NCBI GenBank assembly: GCA_019694335.1
Contig: JAIBCD010000020.1
Location: 1 to 51,513, forward strand
Direction of reading: 5' to 3'
DNA from: Rhodospirillaceae bacterium
GTDB lineage: Bacteria > Pseudomonadota > Alphaproteobacteria > Rhodospirillales > Rhodospirillaceae
Length of the DNA stretch: 51,513 nt
Part shown: positions 8,052 to 15,602 of the stretch, in pieces
Layout of the letters: every line of letters begins with the position of its first letter
Numbering within the stretch: the stretch's first letter is position 1
Notes under the pieces: generated by a model
The model's input: the letters and a program-made list of their open reading frames with translations, nothing else
Told to the model about the DNA's origin: nothing
Database searches by the model: none
Program-made: the position numbers and the translations under genes

Positions 8052-9509
8052 TTAGACGACGACCAGCACGTCCTCGCCGCCGCGCTTGATGAACAGGGCG
8101 GCCTGACGCCCGGTCTTCAAGGCTTCATCCAATTCCTGGATGTTCTTCACGGCGGTGCGGTTGACGGCGACCACCAGGTCTTTCGGCCGCAAGCCAACCT
8201 GCCAGGCCGGGCTGCCGCGCTCGACCTCGACGATCTCCACGCCGCCCCCCGCGGATGCCTTGCTCGGCACCGCGCCGTCGCCGGCGAACTTGGCGCCCTG
8301 AAGGGTGGGACGCTCGTTCACCGCCGCGGTGACGACGGCCTTAGCCTCCTTCTCGACGGTGAGCGACAGATCCTTCTTCGACCCGCCGCGCAGCACCGTG
8401 AACTTGAGGTCGGTGCCGACCGGCGAGAGACCGACGCGATTACGCAGCGCGGACGCACCGGTGATCGGCGTACCATCGATGGCGACCACGACGTCGCCGG
8501 TCTTGATGCCGCCACGATCGGCCGGAGTGTCCTTCTCGACCCGTTCGATCACCGCGCCGCCGGTCTGGTCGACGCCCAGGCTTTTGGCGAGTTCCGGGGT
8601 CAGATCCTGGATCTGCACGCCGATGCGGCCGCGTTTCACTTCGCCGTACTTCGTGATCTGCGCGACCACCGACTCGGCCATTGAAGTGGGCACCGCGAAG
8701 CCAATGCCGACGTTGCCGCCGGAGGGGCCCATGATGGCGGTGTTGATGCCGATCAGTTGGCCCTTCATGTTGACCAGCGCGCCGCCCGAGTTGCCGGGGT
8801 TGATCGAGGCGTCGGTCTGGATGAAGTCCTCGTAGCCCTCGATGGCGAGGCCCGAGCGGCCCATCGCCGAGACGATGCCCGAGGTGACGGTCTGGCCCAG
8901 GCCGAAGGGATTGCCGACCGCGATCACGAAATCGCCGACCTTCATGGCGCTGGAATCGCCAATCGGCAATTCCGAGAGATTGTCGGCGTCGATCTTCAGG
9001 AGGGCGATGTCGGTCCCTTCATCGCTGCCGATGACCTTGGCGGTGAATTCGCGGCGGTCCTTGAGGGTGACGGTGATCTCGCCCGCGTGCGCGACCACAT
9101 GGTGATTGGTGATGATGTAGCCCTTCTTGGCGTCGATGATGACGCCGGAACCCGACGCCATGCGGGCGCGGGGTTTCGGGCGCTGTCCGTTCTGGCCTTC
9201 CGGCAGGTTGAAGAACTTGCGGAACTCCTCGGGGATCTGCTGCGCGGCGCCGCCGTTGTTGTCGTCATCGTCGCTCGACGCCTTTTCCTTGACGGCGACA
9301 TTGACCACCGCGGGCGTCACACGATCGATGATCGGCGCCAGCGACGGTACGCCGGCCGCCTGCAGCGCGGCCATGGAGGTCTCGGCGGCGGCCTGCGGCA
9401 TGAGATGCGGCACGAAATTCTTTTCGATGACTTGCGGAACGGCGAAAGCGAGGGCGGCGCCGGCTGCTGCGGCCGGGAACCAACGGAGCATACGGGCTGT
9501 CATGGACAT
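8052..9509 (-). CDS. degP: DegP/HtrA-type periplasmic serine protease (Do family)
   Basis: 485 aa, typical Do-protease length. N-terminal signal/anchor segment (~8-26), then an S1C chymotrypsin-fold domain with H137 (TNHHVV), D167 (GTDIALLKI) and S241 (NPGNSGGALV), and two PDZ domains (~285-375 and ~415-480). DegP proteins degrade or refold misfolded envelope proteins and bind peptides through PDZ1. The loop before the catalytic domain carries an acidic SSDDDDNN stretch. The gene is monocistronic, ending at the strong terminator at 7991-8037. Two sets of short direct repeats lie 109-170 nt upstream and could bind an envelope-stress regulator. Which of the several Do paralogues it is cannot be decided, so the symbol denotes the family. 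Confidence 0.95.
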   Translation of the reverse strand: MSMTARMLRWFPAAAAGAALAFAVPQVIEKNFVPHLMPQAAAETSMAALQAAGVPSLAPIIDRVTPAVVNVAVKEKASSDDDDNNGGAAQQIPEEFRKFFNLPEGQNGQRPKPRARMASGSGVIIDAKKGYIITNHHVVAHAGEITVTLKDRREFTAKVIGSDEGTDIALLKIDADNLSELPIGDSSAMKVGDFVIAVGNPFGLGQTVTSGIVSAMGRSGLAIEGYEDFIQTDASINPGNSGGALVNMKGQLIGINTAIMGPSGGNVGIGFAVPTSMAESVVAQITKYGEVKRGRIGVQIQDLTPELAKSLGVDQTGGAVIERVEKDTPADRGGIKTGDVVVAIDGTPITGASALRNRVGLSPVGTDLKFTVLRGGSKKDLSLTVEKEAKAVVTAAVNERPTLQGAKFAGDGAVPSKASAGGGVEIVEVERGSPAWQVGLRPKDLVVAVNRTAVKNIQELDEALKTGRQAALFIKRGGEDVLVVV

Positions 9510-9617
9510 GTTTTCCTGTGGCCTTGGTGTTCAGTTCGACGGGAGCGGGTTTTCATCCGCGCTCTCGATCTCGCGGATAAATCTGTTCCTCGACCTGACA
9601 CGAGACAATCCCCCGTA

Positions 9618-9650
9618 ACAGCGACGTAATGCATTTTACAGCGACGTAAT
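9618..9650. promoter_or_regulatory. Direct repeat ACAGCGACGTAAT x2, 20-bp period, upstream of degP
   Basis: Identical 13-mers at 9618-9630 and 9638-9650 start exactly 20 bp apart, two helical turns, putting both on the same DNA face. This is the typical geometry for an OmpR/CpxR/ChvI-type response-regulator dimer pair. It lies about 110-140 nt upstream of the degP start. Regulator identity is inference. Confidence 0.5.
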
Positions 9651-9660
9651 CACGCTTGAA

Positions 9661-9679
9661 TTGTTGCACTTTGTTGCAC
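9661..9679. promoter_or_regulatory. Tandem TTGTTGCAC x2, 10-bp period
   Basis: TTGTTGCAC at 9661-9669 and 9671-9679 repeat with one helical turn between them, directly next to the 13-mer direct repeats upstream of degP. Possibly a second binding site for the same or another activator. Confidence 0.4.
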
Positions 9680-10012
9680 GCGCGGAAGATGGCGCGGCGC
9701 GCGGCGGCTTCGCGCGAACGCGGCGCGCGGGAAAAAATTCACGCCGATCAGTCGGATATTTTTCAAACACGGCGAAACATGACGGAGGCAACGCGCGTTT
9801 GAAGGGGAGGCCGCGTTTGCCATTTTGGGGCCACAATTGATCGTCTGCCGCCGTGCCTCGCTTCGGTGGTGCGGATCGCCTGGGGCACTTTCGTGTTGGC
9901 GCATCGCGATGTGCTGCCCGATTTACCTGATGGCATGACGCGAGGCCATCGAGTCGACCTTCAGCCGCAAGGCCGAACGCAGGGTGGCGCGAGGCGGGGC
10001 CGCGTGGCCTGT
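9680..10012. other. Intergenic stretch without a convincing gene
   Basis: Between the degP upstream repeats and the palindrome at 10013. Reading frames here are long only because of high GC content. They lack ribosome-binding sites and recognisable sequence. No RNA gene seen. Confidence 0.5.
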
Positions 10013-10036
10013 AAGATTGTACCTGGTACAATTAAT
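10013..10036 (+). promoter_or_regulatory. Solo copy of the 24-bp palindromic repeat; perfect 17-bp palindrome
   Basis: The core ATTGTACCTGGTACAAT at 10016-10032 is a perfect 8+1+8 inverted repeat. A -10-like TATACT (10049-10054) lies 17 nt further on, so the palindrome would cover the -35 position of a promoter for the small ORF at 10062. It matches the arms of the element at 7891-7973. It could be an operator or a fixed copy of a mobile repeat. Confidence 0.55.
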
Positions 10037-10061
10037 TCCGGATTGGGTTATACTCCCGCCC

Positions 10062-10250
10062 ATGCCCGTGACCTCGATCGCTTCCCAGGCCGCCATGACC
10101 CCGGTTCAGTCGAACCACGGGCCGAAGGGGCCTAAGCCTGCCAAGACCATCACCGCCGCGCCGTTCACGCCGGCGGCCCAGAAGCAGGCCAATGTCATCA
10201 ACACCGGCCGCTCGCCGTTGCGCGGCGGCAAGTTGGACATCACCGCGTAG
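10062..10250 (+). CDS. Hypothetical 62-aa protein
   Basis: Small Pro/Ala/Lys-rich protein (MPVTSIASQAAMTPVQSNHG...), basic, with no signal peptide or membrane segment and no family I recognise. TATACT at 10049-10054 would place transcription start at or next to the ATG, so it may be a leaderless mRNA; there is no Shine-Dalgarno. It follows the perfect palindrome at 10016-10032 and converges on the SDR gene. Coding status is uncertain; conservation in relatives would decide. Confidence 0.4.
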   Translation: MPVTSIASQAAMTPVQSNHGPKGPKPAKTITAAPFTPAAQKQANVINTGRSPLRGGKLDITA

Positions 10251-10301
10251 CGGAATAGCTCTGCGCCTTTCCGCCCGGTTACATTTGCCGCGAAATTTGT
10301 C

Positions 10302-10318
10302 GCGCGCCTTAGGCGCGC
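10302..10318. terminator. GC hairpin between convergent genes
   Basis: GCGCGCC (10302-10308) and GGCGCGC (10312-10318) pair over a TTA loop, between the 62-aa ORF and the SDR stop. There is no U-tract, so it is a weak or factor-dependent terminator at best. Confidence 0.4.
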
Positions 10319-10325
10319 TGGGGCC

Positions 10326-10997
10326 CTACCAGGGGATTTCCATATCGTTGTTGTCGACGAAAGCGACGCCGCGTTTGCCGGCGCGTTTCTCAACCACATC
10401 CGCGACGCCGCGAACGCTGGTGGCCACATCCAGGACGGCGTTGGAACCGCCGATCTCGGTCTGCACCCAGCCGGGATGCACCGCCAGGAAAGTGAGCGGC
10501 TTCCTTTGCCGCGCGGCGAACCCCTTGAACAGACTGTTCAGCGCGGCCTTGCTGGCGCGATAGACCTCGGCGTCGCCGCCGGTATTCCGCGACACGCTGC
10601 CGAGCACCGATGTCATCACCGCGATGGTGCCCGTGGCATCAACCAGGTCGCCCAGCCCCTCCAAGACCCGCATGGGGCTCAAGGCATTGGTGGTCATCAC
10701 GCGGGTGAACTCGGCGGTCGTGACCATCCCTATGGTTTCGGAACGGTCGCGCATCATCACGCCGGCATTGACGAACAGAAGGTCGAAGCGCTGGCCGTCC
10801 AATCGCTCACGCAAGGCGGCGATTTGATCCGGCAGGTCGATGTCCAGGCGCTCGACCGCCGCACCGGCGATTTGCTCCAATTCCTGTGCCGGCGTGCGCA
10901 CCGTGCCGGTCACCCGCCAGCCTCGGGATATGAACTCCTTGACGAGCCCGAGGCCGAGGCCGCGCGAGGCGCCGATGATCAGGGCGGATTTCGCCAC
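10326..10997 (-). CDS. Short-chain dehydrogenase/reductase (SDR)
   Basis: 223 aa. The Rossmann dinucleotide motif GASRGLGLG (residues 9-17), the NAG motif (FVNAGVM) and the catalytic YRASK with an upstream serine (MTSVLGS) are all visible. It is shorter than classical SDRs (~250 aa) and resembles the C-factor/sniffer-like group. Predicted soluble NAD(P)H-dependent oxidoreductase; substrate unknown. The start lies 3 nt after the stop of the GNAT gene, so the two are a translationally coupled pair. Confidence 0.88.
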   Translation of the reverse strand: MAKSALIIGASRGLGLGLVKEFISRGWRVTGTVRTPAQELEQIAGAAVERLDIDLPDQIAALRERLDGQRFDLLFVNAGVMMRDRSETIGMVTTAEFTRVMTTNALSPMRVLEGLGDLVDATGTIAVMTSVLGSVSRNTGGDAEVYRASKAALNSLFKGFAARQRKPLTFLAVHPGWVQTEIGGSNAVLDVATSVRGVADVVEKRAGKRGVAFVDNNDMEIPW

Positions 10998-11000
10998 GGG

Positions 11001-11276
11001 CTACTCCAGTACGTCGTGGGAGTCGGGATGCCGGCGAAACCAAGCCACGGCATAGGAGCACACCGGCGCGATCTTCAGATTCTGAGCGCGGGCGTGGCGC
11101 ACCACCTCGGTCATGAGCCGCCCCGCGGCGCCGGTGCCCCGGGCTTCGACCGGGGTTTCCACATGCGGGATTGTCACGACGTCGCCGGCCCTGCGGTAGG
11201 CGGCGAAGGAGGTGTGGCCGTCCTCGGTCAGCTCAAAGCGGCCGCGGGCGATGTTGTCGGTGAAGGTGGAGGGCAT
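11001..11276 (-). CDS. Small GNAT-fold N-acetyltransferase (YjdJ-like)
   Basis: 91 aa. Sequence of the compact GCN5-related family (Acetyltransf_CG type): FELTEDGHTSFAAYRR, then IPHVETPVEARGTGAAGRLM, the acetyl-CoA pyrophosphate-binding loop (Q/R-x-x-G-x-G/A type, here ARGTGAAG), and the C-terminal CSYAVAWFRRHPD motif. Start ATG 11276 gives the usual length of 90-100 aa. It is co-transcribed with the downstream SDR. Members are thought to acetylate small molecules or proteins; the target is unknown. Confidence 0.85.
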   Translation of the reverse strand: MPSTFTDNIARGRFELTEDGHTSFAAYRRAGDVVTIPHVETPVEARGTGAAGRLMTEVVRHARAQNLKIAPVCSYAVAWFRRHPDSHDVLE

Positions 11277-11385
11277 ATGGCATTCCGGAATATGTCGTGC
11301 GCGCAAACGATAGGGCGGTCCTGGTGGCGCTTCCAGGCAATTTATGATGCAATCCGGCCTCATCAGGACATCAGGAGCACGTTCC

Positions 11386-12171
11386 GTGGGAAAGTTGCAG
11401 GACAAAGTCGCGGTCGTCACCGGCGCCGCCGGCGGCATCGGCAAGGAAATCGCGCATGCCTTCTTCAAGGAGGGCGCCAAGGTCGTCATCGCCGATCTGA
11501 ACGGCGCGCAGGCCGCGGCCACCGCAAAGGAAATGGACCCCAGCGGCAAGCGGGCGGTTGGCGTCGCCATGGATGTCGGCAACGAAGCGGCGGTGGACGC
11601 TGGCATGGGCGAGGTGCTCAAGACTTTAGGGCGCATCGACGTGCTGGTGAGCAATGCCGGCATCCAGCATATCGCCGCCATCGACGAACTGGAGTTCTCC
11701 GCCTGGAAGAAACTCATGGCCGTGCACCTGGACGGCGCCTTCCTCACCACCCGGGCGGCGCTGAAGGCCATGTACAAACAAGGCGACGGCGGCAGCATCA
11801 TCTACATGGGCTCGGTGCATTCCAAGCTCGCCTCGCCCCTGAAGGGGCCCTATGTCACCGCCAAGCACGGACTCCTGGGCCTTGCCCGCGTTGTCGCCAA
11901 GGAAGGCGCCGCCCATAAGGTGCGCGCCAATGTCATCTGTCCGGGGTATGTCTGGACGCCGCTGGTGGAAAAGCAAATTCCCGAAACCGCCAAGGCGCGT
12001 GGCATCACCGAGGAGCAGGTCATCAAGGACGTGATGCTGCGGGATACCGTGGACGGCGAGTTCACAACCACCGCCGATGTGGCCGCGGCCGCCGTGTTCT
12101 TCGCATCGTTCGATTCAAACGCGCTGACGGGTCAATCGATCATCGTCAGCCACGGCTGGGCCATGGAGTGA
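11386..12171 (+). CDS. bdhA: D-3-hydroxybutyrate dehydrogenase
   Basis: 261 aa from GTG 11386, which has AGGAG at 11373-11377, eight bases upstream. The ATG at 11344 would add 14 residues absent from the family. Classical SDR: TGAAGGIGKE (12-21), NAG (90-92), S143, Y156, K160. Hallmarks of bacterial 3-hydroxybutyrate dehydrogenase include NAGIQH, VHSKLASPLKGPYVTAKHG and the C-terminal SHGWAME. It oxidises D-3-hydroxybutyrate to acetoacetate with NAD+, linking PHB or ketone-body catabolism to acetyl-CoA. Stands alone, divergent from the GNAT-SDR pair. Confidence 0.92.
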   Translation: MGKLQDKVAVVTGAAGGIGKEIAHAFFKEGAKVVIADLNGAQAAATAKEMDPSGKRAVGVAMDVGNEAAVDAGMGEVLKTLGRIDVLVSNAGIQHIAAIDELEFSAWKKLMAVHLDGAFLTTRAALKAMYKQGDGGSIIYMGSVHSKLASPLKGPYVTAKHGLLGLARVVAKEGAAHKVRANVICPGYVWTPLVEKQIPETAKARGITEEQVIKDVMLRDTVDGEFTTTADVAAAAVFFASFDSNALTGQSIIVSHGWAME

Positions 12172-12182
12172 CATGAGGCCGC

Positions 12183-12286
12183 GACTTGGCGCATGGCGCC
12201 AAGAGGATCCAGGGCCCGGAGCATAGATAGTAGTTGAGAATGTGAGTTTTTGGTTCTGCACCCCTTGGGTCAAGCCCGAGGGTGGC
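12183..12286. repeat. Dispersed intergenic repeat with GGGTCAAGCCCGAG end, copy A
   Basis: Contains GAGGATCCAGGGCCC near one end and TTGGGTCAAGCCCGAGGGT near the other, between bdhA and the convergent VWA gene. Related copies lie at 20112-20139 (short), 27951-28127 (full) and 41588-41638 (one end). It fills most of the gap and may serve as a hairpin terminator. Confidence 0.6.
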
Positions 12287-12292
12287 CGCGTG

Positions 12293-13360
12293 CTACGCCA
12301 GACGTCCGAACCACAACATCGACAGGAGCGCCGCCACCGCCGTCAGGACCACGGCGACGCCGGCGAACAGCGCGGTTATCTCGGTCTTCTGGGTTTCCAT
12401 CACCAGCTTGGTGGTCAGGGTCTTGTAGATCTGCTTCAGGTCGGCGCCGGAACTGGCGCGGAAGTAGGCGCCGCGGGTGATGTCGGCCACCTGTTTCAAT
12501 GTGTCTTCGTCCAGGCGCACCTGCATGGTGCGGCCCTCGAATTCCACCACGCCGCCGCCTTCGGTGCCGAAACCGACGGTGAAGACGCGTACGCCCTTGT
12601 TGGCGGCGATGCGCGCGGCCTCGACCGGGTCGGCGCCGGCATTGGTCGATCCGTCGGACATCAGAATGATGATGGCGTTCTTATAGGATCCCGGCGCCAC
12701 CGGCAGCGGTGCTTCCGGCGCGGCCTTGGGCGCCTGGCCCAGGGGCGCGCCGCCCAGGTTGCGGCCTTGGCGTCCGGCATCGCCCCGCATGTCGCCCCGG
12801 AATCCGCCGACATCGATGTCGGCGTCGGGGAAGATGGACTTCAGCGCCACCAGGATGCCGCTGCCCACCGCGGTGAAACGCTGCGGCTCCAGCCGGTCGA
12901 CGGCGGCGAGCAGGTCTTCGCGGTTGAGGGTCGGCGCCTGCATTTCCATCGCGGACGTGGAGAACGCCACCAGGCCAATGCGCGCGCCGGGAGGCTGCTC
13001 GGCGATGAAATCGCGCGCGGCGACCTGGGCGGCGGTGATGCGCTTGGGCGAAACGTCGCTGGCGCGCATGGAGCCCGAAACATCCATGGAGAGAATGATG
13101 GTCTCGCGTTGCGACGGCAGGGTGACCAGAGCGGCCGGGCGGGCAAGGGCCGCGATCAGGAACGTCAATCCCAACAGGAATAGCGCGGGTGGGATATGGC
13201 GGCGCAGCCGGTTGCCGGGCCCTTGCGCCTGTTTCACCAGGCCGAGGTTGGCATAGCGCAACGCCACCCTGGTCCGGTAACGCAGCACGAACACATAGCC
13301 GGCCAGCAGGACCGGCACCGCCGCGAGAAACCACAGCATCTGGGCTGCGAGAAAACTCAT
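12293..13360 (-). CDS. Membrane-anchored VWA-domain protein (BatA-like)
   Basis: 355 aa. Two N-terminal membrane helices (~5-25, ~57-75), a von Willebrand A domain with the MIDAS motif DVSGSM (93-98), the FTAVGSG threonine region and ILMSDG, and a C-terminal membrane helix (~322-345). This matches BatA of aerotolerance (bat) clusters, usually found with MoxR ATPase and other Bat proteins. Neither is in this window. A Gly/Pro/Ala-rich insert (about residues 195-228) interrupts the VWA fold, which is unusual. Probable metal-dependent protein-binding role at the periplasmic face. Confidence 0.85.
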   Translation of the reverse strand: MSFLAAQMLWFLAAVPVLLAGYVFVLRYRTRVALRYANLGLVKQAQGPGNRLRRHIPPALFLLGLTFLIAALARPAALVTLPSQRETIILSMDVSGSMRASDVSPKRITAAQVAARDFIAEQPPGARIGLVAFSTSAMEMQAPTLNREDLLAAVDRLEPQRFTAVGSGILVALKSIFPDADIDVGGFRGDMRGDAGRQGRNLGGAPLGQAPKAAPEAPLPVAPGSYKNAIIILMSDGSTNAGADPVEAARIAANKGVRVFTVGFGTEGGGVVEFEGRTMQVRLDEDTLKQVADITRGAYFRASSGADLKQIYKTLTTKLVMETQKTEITALFAGVAVVLTAVAALLSMLWFGRLA

Positions 13361-13443
13361 GCCCGGGAGCCTAACATTTTAGATGGGCGAGACCTAGCGT
13401 GTCGGCGCCACGAAAGCCTTTTGAAAACCCGCCAAAAAATGAG

Positions 13444-15519
13444 CTACCACAGTCGGACGCGCGCCTCGCGGGGCAGGGCGTAGGCGCCGTCCTTGATGCC
13501 GAAAGCGTCGTACCAGGCATCGATATTGCGCACCGCGCCGATGGCTCTGAACTCGGGAGGCGAGTGCGGGTTCGACAGCACCTGACGGCGCAGCGACCCC
13601 TCGCGCATCTTGGTGCGCCAGATCTGGCCGAAGGACAGAAAGAACCGCTGGTCGCCGGTGAAGCCATCCAACACCGGCGCCTGCCGGTTGCCGAGCGCGA
13701 GGTGGTAGGCCTTGAAGGCGATCGACAGCCCCGACAGGTCGGCGATGTTCTCGCCCATGGTGAAGGCGCCGTTCACATGCAGGCCGGGCAGGGGGGTGTA
13801 AGCGTCGTATTGTTTCCCAAGCACCCCGGTCGAGGCGTCGAATTCCGCGCGGTCTTCCCGCGTCCACCAGTTGGCATAGGCGCCGTCGCCGTCGAACTTG
13901 GAGCCCTGATCGTCGAAGCCGTGGCTCATTTCATGGCCTATCACCGCGCCGATGCCGCCGTAGTTGACCGCGTCGTCGGCATTGGGGTCGAAGAACGGCG
14001 GCTGCAGGATGGCGGCCGGGAAAGTGATGGAGTTGAAGTTGGGCACGTAATAGGCGTTCACGGTCGAAGGCGTCATGTACCACTCGCCCCGGTCCACCGG
14101 CGCGTCCAGGCGCGCGACACGCCGCTGCCAGTCGAACACGGTCGCGCGCTTCACGTTGCCCAGGATGTCGCCGGCTTGGATCTCCAGGGCCGTATAGTCG
14201 CGCCACTTTTCCGGGTAACCGATATGGGCGGTGAACTTATGGAGTTTCACCAGCGCCTTCTCGCGCGTCTCCTTGCCCATCCACGGCAGGGTGCGGATAT
14301 TGGAATCGAATACCTGCTCGAGGTTTTTCACCAGCGCCAGCGCCTTCTCCTTGGCCTCCGGCGGGAAGTACTTGGCGACATAAATCTTGCTGAGGGCCTC
14401 GCCCATCAGGTTGTCGATCATCTGCACGGCGCGGGTCTTGCGCGGCTGCTGTTGCGGCGCCCCCGAGAGCACGGTGCCGTGGAAATCGAAATTGGCCTTG
14501 TCGATGGTGCTGGGCAGGTAGGCGGCGTAGCCGTGCAGGTAATGCACCGTCATATAGTCGCGCCACACCTCCGGCGGGGTTTCGGCGAAGATCTTGGCCA
14601 GTAATGGGAAGGCGGATTTCTCCGCGATCGCCACCTGGCGTTCCTCTTGTTTTCCTGGGCCGCCGCTCATCTCGGGGATCTGCGCCCCGGCCAGGAACGC
14701 CGACCACGGGAAGCCGGGCGCGAAAGCCTTCAGTTCCGACGGCGTCATCAGGTTGAATATCTTGTCCTGGTCGCGCCGGTCGGCGTTGGGCCACTGCGCT
14801 TCGGCGATGCGGCGTTCGACGTCGTAGATCTTGGCGGCACGCGCAGCCGGGTCGGCGACGCCGGACAGGCCGAGCATGGTCGCGAGGTGTTTCCGATAGG
14901 CCTCGCGGGTGGTGACGATCTCCTTGTCGTCCTTCAGGTAATAATCCCGGTCGGGCATTCCCAGGCCCCACTGGCGGATCCACACCAGGTAGTGCGCGGG
15001 ATCCTTGTCGTTGACGTCGATGTAAATGCCGAACGGTCCATCGAGCGGCAGGCCCGCCGTGCCGAAGGCCCGGGCCAGATCCTCGCGCGTCTTGAGGCCG
15101 GCGATCAGATCCAGGTCGGGTTTCGCGGGCGACAAGCCCTTGCGGTCGATGCCGCGCTCGTCGAGGAACGAGGCGTAGAAGTCGCGCAACTTGCGTTCTT
15201 CGCCGGAGACACCGGATTTTTGCAGCAGGCTGTCGGCGATTTCCCGCATCCGGTATTCGCTGAGCAGCAGGAGATCGTCGAAGCTGCCGGCACGGGACCG
15301 GTCGGGCTTGATCTCGGCGGTCTTGAGCCAGGTGCCGTTCACGTACTGGAAAAAATTGTCGCCGGGTTTGACGCTCGTATCCATATGCGCGAGGTCGACG
15401 CCCCAGGCGCCGATGGCGGGATGGCCGGGGCGGGAGTCGCGCATGAGTGCTTCTTCGGCCGCGAAAGCAGTGCCGCACAAAAGGCCGGCGAGCGCTGAAA
15501 CGGCGAGGATGCGATGCAT
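13444..15519 (-). CDS. M13-family zinc metallopeptidase (neprilysin/PepO-like), exported
   Basis: 691 aa with signal peptide (MHRILAVSALAGLLCGTAFA). Zinc site HEMSH (529-533) with third ligand E590 in GENIAD; substrate-binding motif NAYYVPNFNSITFPAAIL precedes it. Family-typical length. The C-terminal cysteine seen in many M13 enzymes is absent: the protein ends ARVRLW. M13 enzymes cut oligopeptides on the amino side of hydrophobic residues, here probably in the periplasm. Start ATG 15519 is preceded by GGGAGA seven bases away. Upstream of the VWA gene on the same strand (83-nt gap); divergent from the TPP enzyme. Confidence 0.94.
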   Translation of the reverse strand: MHRILAVSALAGLLCGTAFAAEEALMRDSRPGHPAIGAWGVDLAHMDTSVKPGDNFFQYVNGTWLKTAEIKPDRSRAGSFDDLLLLSEYRMREIADSLLQKSGVSGEERKLRDFYASFLDERGIDRKGLSPAKPDLDLIAGLKTREDLARAFGTAGLPLDGPFGIYIDVNDKDPAHYLVWIRQWGLGMPDRDYYLKDDKEIVTTREAYRKHLATMLGLSGVADPAARAAKIYDVERRIAEAQWPNADRRDQDKIFNLMTPSELKAFAPGFPWSAFLAGAQIPEMSGGPGKQEERQVAIAEKSAFPLLAKIFAETPPEVWRDYMTVHYLHGYAAYLPSTIDKANFDFHGTVLSGAPQQQPRKTRAVQMIDNLMGEALSKIYVAKYFPPEAKEKALALVKNLEQVFDSNIRTLPWMGKETREKALVKLHKFTAHIGYPEKWRDYTALEIQAGDILGNVKRATVFDWQRRVARLDAPVDRGEWYMTPSTVNAYYVPNFNSITFPAAILQPPFFDPNADDAVNYGGIGAVIGHEMSHGFDDQGSKFDGDGAYANWWTREDRAEFDASTGVLGKQYDAYTPLPGLHVNGAFTMGENIADLSGLSIAFKAYHLALGNRQAPVLDGFTGDQRFFLSFGQIWRTKMREGSLRRQVLSNPHSPPEFRAIGAVRNIDAWYDAFGIKDGAYALPREARVRLW

Positions 15520-15602
15520 GTCCGTTCTCCCAGGTGTCGCACAACGAGATAGGAAATCCGGGCCGAAGTCGATAGAAAAGCGTGTGAGGGGAAGGGGATG
15601 CC

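Noticed and set aside
9636-10031. 131-aa minus-strand open frame between degP and the palindrome
   Set aside because: Starts inside the palindromic repeat, lacks an RBS, Arg/Pro-rich composition and no family match.
11344-11385. ATG 11344 as start of 3-hydroxybutyrate dehydrogenase
   Set aside because: The GTG at 11386 has a strong, well-spaced AGGAG and gives the family length of ~260 aa.
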